Source: Maratus speciosus
Taxonomy: Eukaryota; Arthropoda; Arachnida; Araneae; Salticidae
Assembly (NCBI GenBank): GCA_963932465.1
Contig: OZ010791.1
Location: forward strand, 152,875,915 to 152,939,914
Direction: 5' to 3'
DNA length: 64,000 nucleotides
Positions 1-11,888 of this stretch are shown here, piece by piece. The translations under genes and the position numbers were made by a program. Numbering within the stretch: position 1 is the stretch's first letter; each line of letters opens with the position of its first letter. The notes under the pieces were generated by a model. That model made no database searches, was not told the origin of the DNA, and saw nothing but the letters and a program-made list of their open reading frames with translations.

Positions 1-430
1 ATAAGAATCTTACTACTTTAGTAAAATTAATTCCAATAAAAAAGTTTTCTAGCTACTAAAAAATGCAATAAATAAATAAATAAATAGCTTTACCGCATCC
101 GTACCTAACATCAACAGGACATATAATTCAACAACAATCGAAAAATACTTTACCTCACCTTAAAATATCTCCAAACCACAAAAGCAAAAGCTATAAATTA
201 CCTGAAAATATCCCTAGCCACGCGAATCTAACTTACAGCCTAAGAAAAACTTTTCCTCCTCTCTCGATAACGTAAAATTCTCAGATTCTAATATTACCAG
301 TCTAGATAAACAATATATTCAAAGCAATAATATATTTTTTAAATAATATAACTGCTTCATAGCTATGTTTTACAAAGTAACTATAATCTCTCAGAGACGT
401 GATTAAATTTTTTTACGCATTCGACATTCA
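1..430. other. AT-rich sequence, nothing recognised
   Basis: No reading frame, inverted repeat or repeat family was recognised. The last five bases before the next element (AATAA, 431-435) form the left target duplication of the element starting at 436. Confidence 0.5.
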
Positions 431-840
431 AATAACATAGGCGTAACCAGGGGGGGGGGGGTGCCCTGGGTGCCCGGGCACCCCCCCCGCTTGCGCAGGC
501 TCAAGCACAATTATTTAAAAATAATCGAAATCTGCAAAAGAAAAAAGAAGTGAAAGCAGAGATTAATTAGTTTAGAAAATTAGCTTAGTTCAGAAGACTA
601 ACAGCTTAAGTTTTGAAATGTGATAAAAAAAGAAACCCATTCTTTTTTCTTTCTTTCTTTTTTTAAGAAAATTATGTTGTTTATCTTTTTTAAAACTAGA
701 ATATTTACAAGAATCTGTATTAGTCATAGTTAGTCAAAAAGGTGGCTTTATAATCCCACTTTGACGTATTTTGTTTGGGGGAGATTTTTTATAACACCGT
801 TCTTTCTATTTCATGTTTCTGCAATTTCATGAGAAATTAA

Positions 841-1251
841 GGTTCTTCTCAACTGCTCTGCTCAACAAGGTCAACACGTTCTGACACATTTACAAATTTA
901 TTTTTTAACGGAAAGATATAAAATTGGAAAGACTGACTAGGGAAGCGATTTGGAATCGAACTGTGTTTTCTATTTTTTGATCAATCAATTATGTATTGAG
1001 TTAGAAGTGATTTGGATCACGTGACAAGTACGTTTTTCGCCCGTTCTTGATTGCTGTTTGTCCTTTCGCCCGGAAATTCGGTTCAAAACGCCCACTCAGA
1101 CACTATTTTCTGAAAGATCTATTGCGTTTGCAAAAAAACGGCTCGATGACATAGTTTCTGAACAATAACAAAAGCTAGATTCGTGCATTTCCGAACAAAA
1201 ATAAATTAAAACTTATGTCACAAATTTGCCCTTTTGGATTTGAGAACAGCC
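841..1251 (+). mobile_element. TTAA-flanked miniature element, family T copy 1
   Basis: TTAA lies at 837-840 and 1252-1255. The right end reads TTGAGAACAGCC towards TTAA, and the left end begins GGTTCTTCTCAACTG after TTAA, giving imperfect inverted ends related to GGCTGTTCTCAA. No coding capacity. The internal landmarks GATCACGTGACAAGTACG, GGAAATTCGGTTCAAAACGC and CATAGTTTCTGAA recur in the copies near 12356, 27285 and (inverted) 53795. Flanking TTAA is the hallmark of piggyBac-type insertion, so I infer a piggyBac-mobilised miniature element. Confidence 0.6.
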
Positions 1252-1664
1252 TTAACGCAAGTTCTTGACGAGGATAGAAACTATTTGTCTCTTTGCTTTC
1301 GTAGTTAAAAATCTAGAAAGAAGCAAGAAAATTTGAAAGGAAATGCAGATGTGAAACGATATTCTAAAATGCGATTAGCCGGGGGAAATAAGAGGGAGTG
1401 TACAGATCCTGTCTCCTTTGAAAATGAAAAATAATAGCACAGAAAATTCAAATTAATCTGGAGGTTAGTTGGTTGGTTCAATTTCGTGTTCCGCGGCCAT
1501 TTTTTGATATTCGTAAAATGAATATAGTTGCATTCTTTAAAGTCAATATAGTAATTTTTTTCCTCTGAAAATTTTTATACGATTTTTAAAGTTTCTTCTC
1601 GTTTCGCGGCGTTCTTTTGAAAGTAAGAAAAGGGAACCCGGTTTCAATCTTTTAGCCCAGTGCA

Positions 1665-2250
1665 GTAAATTTTGACCAAATTCGCGATTTTATTCTGCGA
1701 TCATTTCATGATATTTACAATTTTTTCCCAAAATCGTTTGACTAAATTCACGTCTTTCTATGCGATTTTTTGTTGAAATACGTACTTTTCACCACTAACC
1801 TTTGACAAAATTCGTATTTTTTACTGCGATCCTTTGACGAAATTCGCATTCTCTTTCTACGATCTTTTGACGAAATTCGTTTTTTCTTTCTGCGATCCTT
1901 TGATGAAATTCTCGCTTTTACCGCGATCTTTTGATGAAATTTATTTTCTGTTGTGGCCGATTGACGAAACCGATTTTTTACAGGGGTCATTTGTCGAAAT
2001 TCGCGATAGTTTTGCGCGACCGATCGGGAAAATTCTCGATATCTTTCCGTACCAATTAACAAAATTCTCTACTTTTTTTCGCAACATTTTGACGAAATTT
2101 GCAAAAATATTTCGTCAATCGTTTATCGAAATTCGTAATTTTTGCGCAATCTTTTGACGAAATTCGTGATTATTTTCTGCACTCTTTTATCGAAATTCCC
2201 GATATTTTTCCACGATCGTTTGAAGAAATTCTCAAAATTTTCAGGGGCCG
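1665..2250. repeat. Degenerate tandem array, period about 33 bp
   Basis: A unit with the core TTTGACGAAATTCG followed by a T-rich stretch and TGCGATC recurs about every 31-33 bp. Successive cores start at 1801, 1833, 1866, 1899 and 1930, and more diverged units run to about 2240. Because 33 is a multiple of three, the array keeps frames open on both strands. That explains the roughly 105-codon open frames here, whose translations are just reiterated short motifs (for example ISSKDRRKK). Not a gene. Confidence 0.75.
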
Positions 2251-3116
2251 ATTCACGAATTGACTTTGAAAATTCCATAAAAGAAATAAAAATCGCGGAT
2301 TTCAAAAATTTTTAAATACTCACTGAAGAATCACTGGTCTGTGAAAGAATTTGGAGGGGAAAATACTGCACAGCATTTTTTATTATGCGGGACTTTCCTT
2401 TTGTGTGCGCAAATCGCGCGATCCCGCTCGTTATTTCAAACCCTATCCCTCAAAGAAACGTTCATGACTTGATGACTAGTGGAGTTTCGTTGGTTGGAGG
2501 GAGGGGGGGGGGGGTTAACGAACGTAGAATTAAACAATTCTAGGATTGAGGTGCAGACTGCCTTCGGTAACGTACTCCCGAGCAAGCTACGACCTCTTCT
2601 GTCTCGAAAGAAGCTAATCTTGAATTATTGCGTTTTTTATTTCGAGCCAAATCCAATTTTCAGCTTCCTTATAAGAACTGATTTGACATTCTCCCAATTC
2701 GAATTTAATCATGGCAATTGCAAAAATTACCGGAGATTTTTTTTTCGGTTTCAAAAAAAAGTAAAAAAATCGCTTCAAAGCATGAAAACCACCGCTAAAA
2801 ACCGCATTAAAAATTCGGAAAAGATTAAAAAAACTACAGGGAACGAAATTAACTAATTGGGTAAAAGATTTAAACCGGATTTCTTTTAGGAATGTAAAAA
2901 AAAATCACCACAAAGTGAAAAAAAAACCCCTCTAAAAATAACATTAAAAATTGTTAAAAATTAAAAAATCTCGAAAATACTTTATTGAAAAGAAGACAAA
3001 GTTTATACTGGATAAAATATTGAAATCGGATTCTTTTTTACTAATTTGAAAAAAAAAAAAAATCTGCAAAATGCGAAAAAATTCGCATAAAACATTAATT
3101 GAAAAATTCCAGAAAT

Positions 3117-3178
3117 TGTCTTCGATATGCATGACTTCAGGCATACATGTATGCCTGAAGTCATGCATATCGAAGACA
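3117..3178. repeat. Perfect 62-bp palindrome
   Basis: The two halves are exact reverse complements with no spacer. The centre is ACA|TGT between 3147 and 3148. The outermost six bases are TGTCTT and AAGACA, and symmetry ends exactly there. It could extrude as a cruciform or give a spacerless RNA hairpin. It lies inside the 436-4197 element. Confidence 0.9.
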
Positions 3179-3378
3179 GGTCCTGTCAAATCTTACGGCT
3201 GTGCGGGCTGCATTGTTTTTATAGAGTTCAGCGCTCGCGCATACACACACATAGACAGACATGCACCTATCTTTATTATTACAGCCGCATCATGATAGTA
3301 TAATTTTTATGTTCATAAAATTTAGTGTATATTATCAAGACCTACTTAATATATTCGACACATTTTATGGTAAAAACA

Positions 3379-3560
3379 TGAATTACCGTAATTTTCGGTC
3401 AAATCTGCGGATCAAACTATTACGTTCGAACCCAGAAATCTTGTTCCATAAAATGTAACTTGTTAAATCGTAATAAATATAACTTCAATAATGAAATAAA
3501 ATCTGGATCGAAACATGATTGTTTGATCCACGGATTATAGGCAGGAAAATTACGATATTA
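3379..3560. repeat. Inverted repeat, arms about 60 bp
   Basis: A left arm around TCTGCGGATCAAAC (about 3400-3418) pairs with GTTTGATCCACGGAT (3512-3526). The match extends outward to the ACCGTAATTTTC / GAAAATTACGAT segments and inward through the GATCC/TTCGAAC region, with mismatches. Probably a small decayed hairpin element. Confidence 0.45.
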
Positions 3561-4202
3561 ATGAAAATTATAATTATTTATAAGAATAAAATAATTATTT
3601 GTATAGACTTTCCTCCAAAATCTCTTGGGTCCCTCCGGTGATCCCTAAGAAGTCATGGAGTCGCATTCTGGAAAACTGTCGTGCGTATGTACTGGTGTAC
3701 CGCATGTATTATCTGAGATTTATCATCCCGCAAAATTTCACCTGCAAGACTTTGATTGAGATAATTTTAGATCTCATGCAGTGCTCCCCTGTTGATGCCT
3801 ATAAAAGTTTCCAGCATGATTAATTGCCCTTTTAGAATCTTTATAAGAAGTTAGGGTGCCAAAAGATTTTACACTTGTGACCATTCTTAGTAACTGTCTT
3901 AAGTCACTGCTGCAAGGAAATTTACTTTTTTTTTTTTTTACCATTAGATCTAGTTTTGATGCTTTGAATCACTCCTCATTTCTCCTTACGCAAACAAAAA
4001 TCGTGTTTGAGCCCTTTTTAAAAGAAGTACCACACAACTATACCTTCTAAGATGAAAACCTGTCTAAAACGGAAATTCGACCTGTTGTATGAGGTACCGT
4101 TTTAGCAGGTTTTACCATATAAGATATTGTTTGTATCCAACATGTTCAGTTTAAGAGCCTGGGCACCCCCCCGTTCAGAAGGCTGGTTACGCCTATGAAT
4201 AA

Positions 4203-5720
4203 CCACAAATTCATGGTGAAGCGAACATAATATTTGAACATTTAACAGTTGGTATAGAATATTTGATGCTGACAAATAATTATAACTGATAGTTTCTTTT
4301 TATTCCTAACAACAGAATGAGGAGAAAAGTTTTCTTAAGTTCCGAGCAGATGGATTTTGCCTTGGACACCTCTATTTTTGTTAGCGGGGGTGAAAAGTGA
4401 CTGAGTAATAAATAAAATGAAAATAGGTGTTCGCTTCTCTTTTTCATACGTAGGGCGCGATTTAACGATACCTGTTGACTTTCCTTTTTCATACATAGGA
4501 CGCGGTTGACGTTTGCGTTTTGTTTTTTAAGCTAAAGTAGTATTTACGTGATTCTTTTGTAATAGTGGATTTTTTTTCCACTTTTTCTTAGAATGTTAAT
4601 AAGAGCTAGGGAAAAAGATTTTGCGATTTTATTTTCATCGCAATATAAAATTAAAATAAAGCTAACATATTTTTTTTTTCAGTTTTTCGCAAGGGAAATT
4701 GATAAATAGTTATAAAATTAATAGGCAGTTTCTGATATTCTGTTACTAAAAAACAAACTTTAAAGCAATAACAGTGTTTTTTTAACTGTTATGTTAAATA
4801 ATGCCCACCTCTAGTCCAAATGAAAAGTCAAAACAATGATTGGGATGCAATGGAAGGTTGGGTACACACAGCGGCCTCTACATACGCATGCGTACATTTG
4901 TGGATATACTTTCCTATGTAAATTCGGTTTCCTGACGTATTTCCTACCTCCTCACGAAATTTGAACGGTAAGTTTTGAATCACCCTGTATAATGTTACAC
5001 AAAAAAAAATTGTGTTGATCACAGCACACTGTTTTAGTTTCACAACATTTGGTATTATTCTTTAGCACAAAGTTATTTTGTACTTATCTAATTAAAATGA
5101 CATTCTTTTTATCTTTCTTATTATTTAAAGCAATGTCTTAACTCAACAGGAATTATAATCAATAAAAGTAGAGCTTTATTTAGAAAAGTTATTCTTATCA
5201 CATTTTGTAACGGAGGGGGAATGTTACCGCTCCGTGTAGAATAAGGAAATGTAATTCCTGAACTTCGTCAATAATACTCATTTGTTTCGTGCTAAATGCT
5301 GCTTAGTTGACTGTTTTACCTTTCGAGTAGTTTCTCATTAAGTGAGAAATGCACCACCTGTTAATTTTCTAAGGACAAATGAAAGTCGGAATAGAAATAA
5401 TGGTAACAATGCTCACACATATCAAATAGTGCGTCCGTAAATTTTTAATGTATACTCAAAATGTCCTATTTATTGTGAATTTTATCTTGTTCTTAAATTC
5501 ATGAATATTTCCCTTTAAAAAAATCATATATGTTGATTTTTGATTTTCAAGTAATAGAAAAAATTACACATTTTTGCGAAATTCAAAGAAAAATTAGTTT
5601 ACTTTAGCTGCTAAGTTTTTCAACGAGAAACTATTTTTTTTAATTTCTATTTTCAATGCATACATACATAAGATAAGACTTTTACCATAAAGTGGTGTTA
5701 CCTGTTAGAATTTTGGTGAC
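4203..5720. other. AT-rich stretch, nothing recognised
   Basis: No gene or clear TIR element seen. There is a small direct repeat (TTTTTCATACGTAGGGCGCG near 4440, TTTTTCATACATAGGACGCG near 4484). The motif ATCACCCTGTATAATG near 4979 resembles the end of a TA-flanked DNA transposon, but no partner end was found. Confidence 0.4.
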
Positions 5721-5739
5721 TAATATCGTTACTCTCAAC

Positions 5740-6790
5740 TCAACGTCTCAACAAGAGATGAGACGGCCTCAGGCTGAATTCAGGCCCGACAGAGGTTCGG
5801 TTTTTTTTTTTTTTACCAATGTTTGGGCTGGGACGAGTTCGGGATCGAAGTGAAAATTTTACTTGACCAATGGCCAGTGCAGAAAACTTGAATTCCTACG
5901 CAGGTCATAATGCCTGCGCTAAATTCACTTCGATGTTGCTGAGTCGGCGAATGAGAGCGTAGCCGTAGACGTAGATGGATTCATCAGATGGTGAACTTTC
6001 CAGCAAAGTTTGTGCGCAGTGGCAATGGTTTTGTCAAGCAAACACTCGGGGAAGGGGGAAAAGCCGACAGGGCTATACAATTTTTTTTTCTGTTATATAA
6101 ATTAATGCAATGATAAAAGTTAATCAATTAAATAAATAAAATAATATAAAAATATAAGTGTTAAGAAAGTGAATTATAGCCACACAAATCACAAATTAAA
6201 AAAGGAAAAAAACACTTGCTATTTGAAAAACAAGAATGTAGTCTAAGTTTCTTAAAGTATTTTACTATACTTTAAAAATCAGTTTGGAAGGGAACTGAAT
6301 TATTATTGGTGGTATATAAGGAGAAATACTGTATCTGATTCTGAAACATTGCCACGACCAGTGTTAGTAACATAAAGAAGTGGTGGGATGTGTCTCTTGT
6401 TTATTCTTTTTCTTCTGTTTGAAGTCATTTTTCAGAATTACTGGAAAACAGTACTCGTGACTTTGTGTCACAATTGTATAATGATATATAGATAAAAAAG
6501 AAAAATTTTTAAAAATTTGTAGATTTCTGCCATTGACTGGATATAAATAACAAATTTGTTATTTTAAACATATTTTCAGGAACATGAAAATACTGAAACG
6601 TTGTCATGAGAAAGTAATTAACACATAATTACTATGTCAGGCGAGATTTTTAAATGAGAAAACTAAAATTTAAACAATTTTAAAATGTTATTAATTTTTT
6701 TTTTAATTTCGTACTTTCGGTATTGGGTCGGACGTGCTTGGATATTAAATCGTCTGGCTCGAGATCCGAAAAAAAGAGCCCGAACTTATC
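5740..6790. other. Possibly decayed DNA element; otherwise AT-rich
   Basis: GC-richer patches at both edges (GGCCCGACAGAGGTTCGG near 5782; GGCTCGAGATCCG near 6756 and GAGCCCGAACTTATC near 6776) face each other and recall the CGGGCC-rich ends of the hAT element at 11889. I could not align clean ends or a target duplication. The interior is AT-rich with no open frame of note. Confidence 0.2.
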
Positions 6791-7192
6791 TTTATTCTCG
6801 ACACAGCAGAGCTAGGACTGATTAACACATTTTTTTTTTGTTTTGTTTTGTGTGTAAGTAGTACCCCAAGGTTCAAGTAACTCTAAGTTTCGCCATTTTT
6901 TGAATAATACAATATTTGAAAGAAAAAATATATATATATATATTATAAGATATTTTAAAAGCTTTTAAAATACGAAATCTGACATGTGAAATATCAGGAA
7001 AATAACTTTTTAAAATGATAATTTCATATGTTTTCTGTAAATAAATGTATACTATTTCACCCATATATGTGTCTTCTCATATAGACAGATTTTATGCGCA
7101 AAATTCTTTCATCAATCATATAAAATAAAGTAGAAAACAGAAGCAAAAGGCATATAAATGGCATATTTTATAAGAATTATCCAAATATACTA

Positions 7193-7224
<32 letters not shown>

Positions 7225-7282
7225 GCATGATCTTAATGTTAATATTAATAACATTAGGTTATTTTCCATAGGAGTACTTTAA

Positions 7283-7812
7283 CCCTTTATATCCTGAATT
7301 TTGAAAAAAAAATCCTTCACCTGAATAATTATTTATGTTAATGTCTAAGATATCCAGAACAGCATGTATAATAATAATTAGACTTTTAGATATTTTTTTA
7401 ATTTAAAACTAATTTAATAAATCGGTAGTTAGAGCTCTTTTTGCAAAAGATTGACAAGAATAATTAGATTAATGAACAAAACATACTGTTATGGAAATCT
7501 CACAGTTCTTATAAAAACAGTGTAAATAAATGCATTGTGATCCTATCTGTAAGAGAAAAGTATTTTGTAGTTGCAAATTTTTCGTATAACATTTTTTAAT
7601 GGGATAAAAGCTACACCGAGGTAAATGGTTGAGAATCTAACCACATTAAAAAAGATATTTAGCTTCGACTGTTTCACTCTGCTTTCTAAATAGGATTGAG
7701 AAAATTATTTTGTATTAAAAGTGCAATCTACTTTTATTAAAAAATAAATTATATAAATTTTACATTGAATTTTCTTTAATGGTACTTACAAGAGCCGTCA
7801 GGATATAAAGGG
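7283..7812. mobile_element. piggyBac-like miniature element, 530 bp
   Basis: The ends are a perfect 15-bp inverted repeat: CCCTTTATATCCTGA at 7283-7297 and TCAGGATATAAAGGG at 7798-7812. TTAA precedes the left end (7279-7282); the right flank is TAAA, one substitution from TTAA. CCC...GGG ends with TTAA flanks are typical of the piggyBac superfamily. No coding sequence, so non-autonomous. Confidence 0.65.
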
Positions 7813-7816
7813 TAAA

Positions 7817-8540
7817 AAACATAAAATAAATTTAGATAAAGAATAAAGTATTTAAATAAATTTAGGTATAGAGTAAAATAATATGAATTGTTCTTTATTT
7901 ATTAGTTAGGAATTTCTTTCAGGGATTATCTCTGTGGGGGAAAAAAAAGAAGATCTTTACATACTGTTCTTTATTTATTGAAAATCAATTGATAACAAAA
8001 CGGACAGTGACATTATAAATATTGTGCTTTGTAAATTAACCTTTACATTTTTATTCACTGATCTTTCTAATTTTTCTTTTTTAAAGTTATTGAGAATTTA
8101 AAAAAGAAAATATTTTTTAGTGCATAAATGTTAGGTGTCAGAACTTTTATAATACGACTAAAATTATTGCAAACTTTAGGGTACCTTTTTGGGAATTAAA
8201 CCTGCATTTTTAAATTAAAATATTTTTCATTTAAAAACTTAATTTCATAAAATGTTTGAATAGAAATTATTCGCTTATAAAGCTGAAAATCGTCGATGTT
8301 TTTGACTTTTAATTTTTCTTTTTAATGCTTTCACAGCGCGATTTTATAGCTTTTAAACGAGAATACTTGATTTGTTTTTCGAGTAATTACAAGGTCGTCA
8401 ACAAGAGTTGATGACCTTCGTCTTTATGAAGACCTACAAACTGTATTCTTTCAGTCGGTAAAGTAATTTTGAAATCAAGAACCCTTGCGTTGTGGGGGCG
8501 ATCATTTTTGCCCTCTCTGGAAGCGCAGTAATACTTCAAC
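7817..8540. other. AT-rich stretch, nothing recognised
   Basis: No gene, TIR pair or repeat family identified. Around 8390-8430 the short palindromic segment GTCGTCAACAAGAGTTGATGAC could form a small stem. Confidence 0.4.
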
Positions 8541-8963
8541 TGCCCTTGACCTACACCCTTCCTTCTTACCTTTCCAGCTTCAATTTATGCTATATTTTTT
8601 TCCTGCATTTTTGTACTTCAGAAATCTTTTGCTATAATTTTGGACAATAACTTTTCTGCGAGTTTTTTAAGTTTAAATTTTTACACCTTGATTGTACAGA
8701 TGTACATGTAATTGCAAGTGTTCTGAATTTTTCTTTCTCTAAGTTTCAATTTGCCCTTGACCTGTACTGACCTTTCCTTCTTACCTTTCCAGCTTCAATT
8801 CATGCTATATTTTTTTCCCTTCGTTATTGTACTTCAGGAATATTTTACTATAATTTTAGACAACAATCTTTTCTGCGAATTTTTAAGTTTACATTTTTAC
8901 AATCTTGATTGTACAAATGTAATTGGAAGTGTTCTGAACTTTTCTTTATCTAAGTTTCGTTTT
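8541..8963 (+). repeat. Tandem duplication, two units of about 211 bp
   Basis: Unit 1 (8541-8751) and unit 2 (8752-8963) both begin TGCCCTTGACCT. They share TTCCTTCTTACCTTTCCAGC, the ATGCTATATTTTTTTCC block, CTTGATTGTACA and the ending TCTAAGTTTC. Similarity is high but not perfect. The 85-codon frame here spans unit 2 and its flank and is not gene-like. Confidence 0.8.
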
Positions 8964-10215
8964 GTATACAAAAATTTTAAATTGGTGCAAGTTGAGAATG
9001 AGAGTTGATTTTGAGAATGTCTTAACTTTGTACTTATCTCGTAGTTAATCCTTAATTGGTGAAGAGGGTTGTTCTGCACTCCAGAGAAATTATACATGAG
9101 CAAACAAAATTTTTGTGTTATTTAGATACATGAATTTATATGTATATGCATGTACACTTACAATACTTTTTCAGTTGTTTACATACAAGTATAGATAATA
9201 CAAAATTCACAGGAAATTTTCTTATTTTCATTCGCCAAGTTTTAAGGAGTGCACAAGAAATCTAATTTTGCGGTTACATACACCCCACCTCACCACTTAC
9301 GTTATAAAAAAATCACCTCACCACTTAAGCGTCAATTACATACAAAAAATATACATAGATTTTAATAAAAGCATTAGTGGGCTTTTTAAGTTTTGATTAT
9401 GTGCATTCTACTTTTTCCCTTGCAAATTTAAATTTTATCGATTAAAAAATTAGGGGCAACTCTCTAAAATGTAAAATATGCATTATTATTATAATAATAA
9501 TAATAATTATTATTATTATTTGATAAACAGATGTTATCAGAGTTCAAAAAATATTTGTGATAACTAAACACATTTGTTATTAGTATCAATATCATATTAT
9601 TTATAATAGCTAAAGAAACAGTTTTTCGAAATGCCTTTCCTTATGCCTTAGATAAAGTTCAGCGATATTCATGGTTAACGAAAATTGTATTAATAATTTT
9701 GCTAGATTAATTTTTTTCGTAAAATTATAATTCGAATAAAAGAAAATAATTTAAGTAGAAAATTTTGGTGGAGAGTATGTGTTTGAGAGCTTTCTTTCTT
9801 TGATATAATATACTCAACTCTATTTTTAAGCATTTTTATTAATCATTCGTGTACTTTGAATTTTTAGAATGATTGTTTTCATCTTTATACTAAACATTTT
9901 ACTTCAATAATTTAAACAAAAATTTAATATTGCAAGAAAATATTTTCTTGTAAATTAAATTTCCATAATTATCACCAAATAGCAATCACTGGCGTAAACT
10001 CTTATAGTATAACATATGAAAGAAGAATTATAAATTTAGACTTCCAGAAAATTAGAAATTAAAAACTCTCATTTGGATATTATAAGTTGATAGATGGATG
10101 TTATATCCGGCATTAAAGAGGAAAGCATAATTTACAGATGGTTTCTTGACATCCTCATACTAAACCGAGAGTATTAAAATATCTTCATACATTTTTATAC
10201 GCATAATTACATAGT
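8964..10215. other. AT-rich stretch with an AAT microsatellite
   Basis: A palindromic AAT/ATT microsatellite lies at about 9482-9521 (ATTATTATT, then AATAATAAT, then ATTATTATT). Nothing else recognised. Confidence 0.5.
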
Positions 10216-11888
10216 TAGGGTAAAATGGGTGAAGCTGCCGTAGTTTTTAACTTTATTGTTTTAAAAATCGCCTGTTGTTTTTATTTGTTGTTCATCGATT
10301 TCTTGTTGAAGTTTGCACACTTATATATCATTTAAAACCTTATTTCATTTTACAGATATTATGTACAACATTAAAAATTTTGTTTTTGTAAATACTTGCA
10401 TTTCGGTGTCTTACCCGTACCTATGGGTAAGATGGCCAACTATCTAGGGGTAAGATGCCTTGTGGAGTTTCAATGTAAACAATAATTTTTATGAAGCAGT
10501 ATAAAACATAATGGGACAAATAAAAGTAACTTTAATATTTTAGGCATACTAAAGTTGTTAACTTACTTAATATTAGGAAATTACAAAAAATTAATGTAAC
10601 AAACGTTGGCAATTTAATAAAAGGACAAACTAATATTTGAAAAAAAAAGTTATGTTCTACTTAACATTTAAAAGAATTATGGCTCTTAAGTATGCCTATT
10701 TTTAAACATAATAAGTTTAAATAAGATAAAGCCACTGTGATTAAGTACTTTAGAGCGCAGATTTTTTGTTGGTGTTTTTCATATGCCCCTTTGTTCTTTT
10801 CAGGTATAACTCAGATCTGCCACAAACTGCACATTTGTTTAGGCACTTTGAGCAACTTTTATATAACTAACAGTTTCACTGAATGCATTTGACCCAATCA
10901 CATTTTTCAGAGATTTTATTGCACTCTGCTAGACACTCTTAACACTGATTCTCATTCACTTAAAAAAAAAATCCTCATCTTCTGAATCTTGGTAGGAAAT
11001 TTAATTCGTTATCTTTTCAAAGCAGATCAAATTAGCGTGTTTTTAGAGTGTGCGGTGGCTTGATGGAGGTTGGGGAGCGTAGCTCGTAGGGGGCAGAAGA
11101 CCCTAGTTATCTAAAATTACATTATATACTACCGATATTTACATTTATTAAAATTATTTATAACTGCATTTAACATCAAATTTTTAACAATGATTAAAAT
11201 TAATAATTATTAAACAATTATTTATAAGGCCAATAATACGGAATACATTAAAAAAACTTTCAAATTAAGTTCACCTTAAATTTAATATTTCTTTATGTCA
11301 ATTTAAACATTTAGAAAATTTATAATTTTAACTAATGATTTTTTTAATCAGTTGATAAAAATCACGATTTAATCACTGATTTAAATTATCTGATTAAAAT
11401 TGTTGACAAGTTAGTTAATATACAAGAGTAATTTAAACAATGAAGAAACAACCAGGCATTTGACCGCAACGTAAAATAACCGGCAACTTACCCCAAGGGT
11501 AAAAAACCGGCATCTTAACCCCCAAACATTTTCGTCGACTCATCCCAAAGTATTGGGTAAGACGCCGGTGCTCCCACTGACGTGAAGAAGAGGGAGCCGG
11601 CCACCATTTATGCTTTGCAGAAAGGCCAGGTACCAGTACTCTCTTCTCTAATGTTTAAACTAAGACTTATATAGGCAAATAAAGAAGTCACGTAAAAGAA
11701 TTTTTACACTTACCAGAAGTTTTTTACGAAGTAGCAATAAAAAAGTACCACTTAAATTTTTTTTAAAGAACGCAAACGGAAATTAAAATATCAGTAGGGA
11801 ACCCTCTTCCTTACAACTGAGCGGCGTTTCCCTACACCGCCTGCGCATATGAAAACTACGTGATTCGTCACCTTGTACAACAGGGCAT

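Larger units (their letters stand above)
436..4197. mobile_element. Unclassified TIR element, 3.76 kb, with 5-bp target duplication
   Basis: The outer 15 bp are a perfect inverted repeat: CATAGGCGTAACCAG at 436-450 and its complement at 4183-4197. They are flanked by the same 5 bases, AATAA, at 431-435 and 4198-4202. Just inside each end is a G/C run that reads GGGGGTGCCC inward from both sides; the left one also forms a short GC palindrome (TGCCCGGGCA, 471-480). No transposase is visible inside, so it looks non-autonomous or decayed. The interior holds a TTAA-flanked repeat, a 33-bp-period array and a long palindrome. A 5-bp duplication does not fit Tc1/mariner (TA), piggyBac (TTAA) or hAT (8 bp), so I leave the superfamily open. 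The two ends could also be separate copies of one short repeat in opposite orientation, but the matching flanks argue for one element. Confidence 0.6.

Noticed and set aside
1748..2157. Overlapping open frames of about 105 codons on both strands
   Set aside because: They are translations of the 33-bp tandem array; the period keeps all copies in frame.
2479..2856. 125-codon plus-strand frame
   Set aside because: It starts in a G run (poly-glycine), is K/N/F-rich, has no recognisable domain and lies inside a transposable element.
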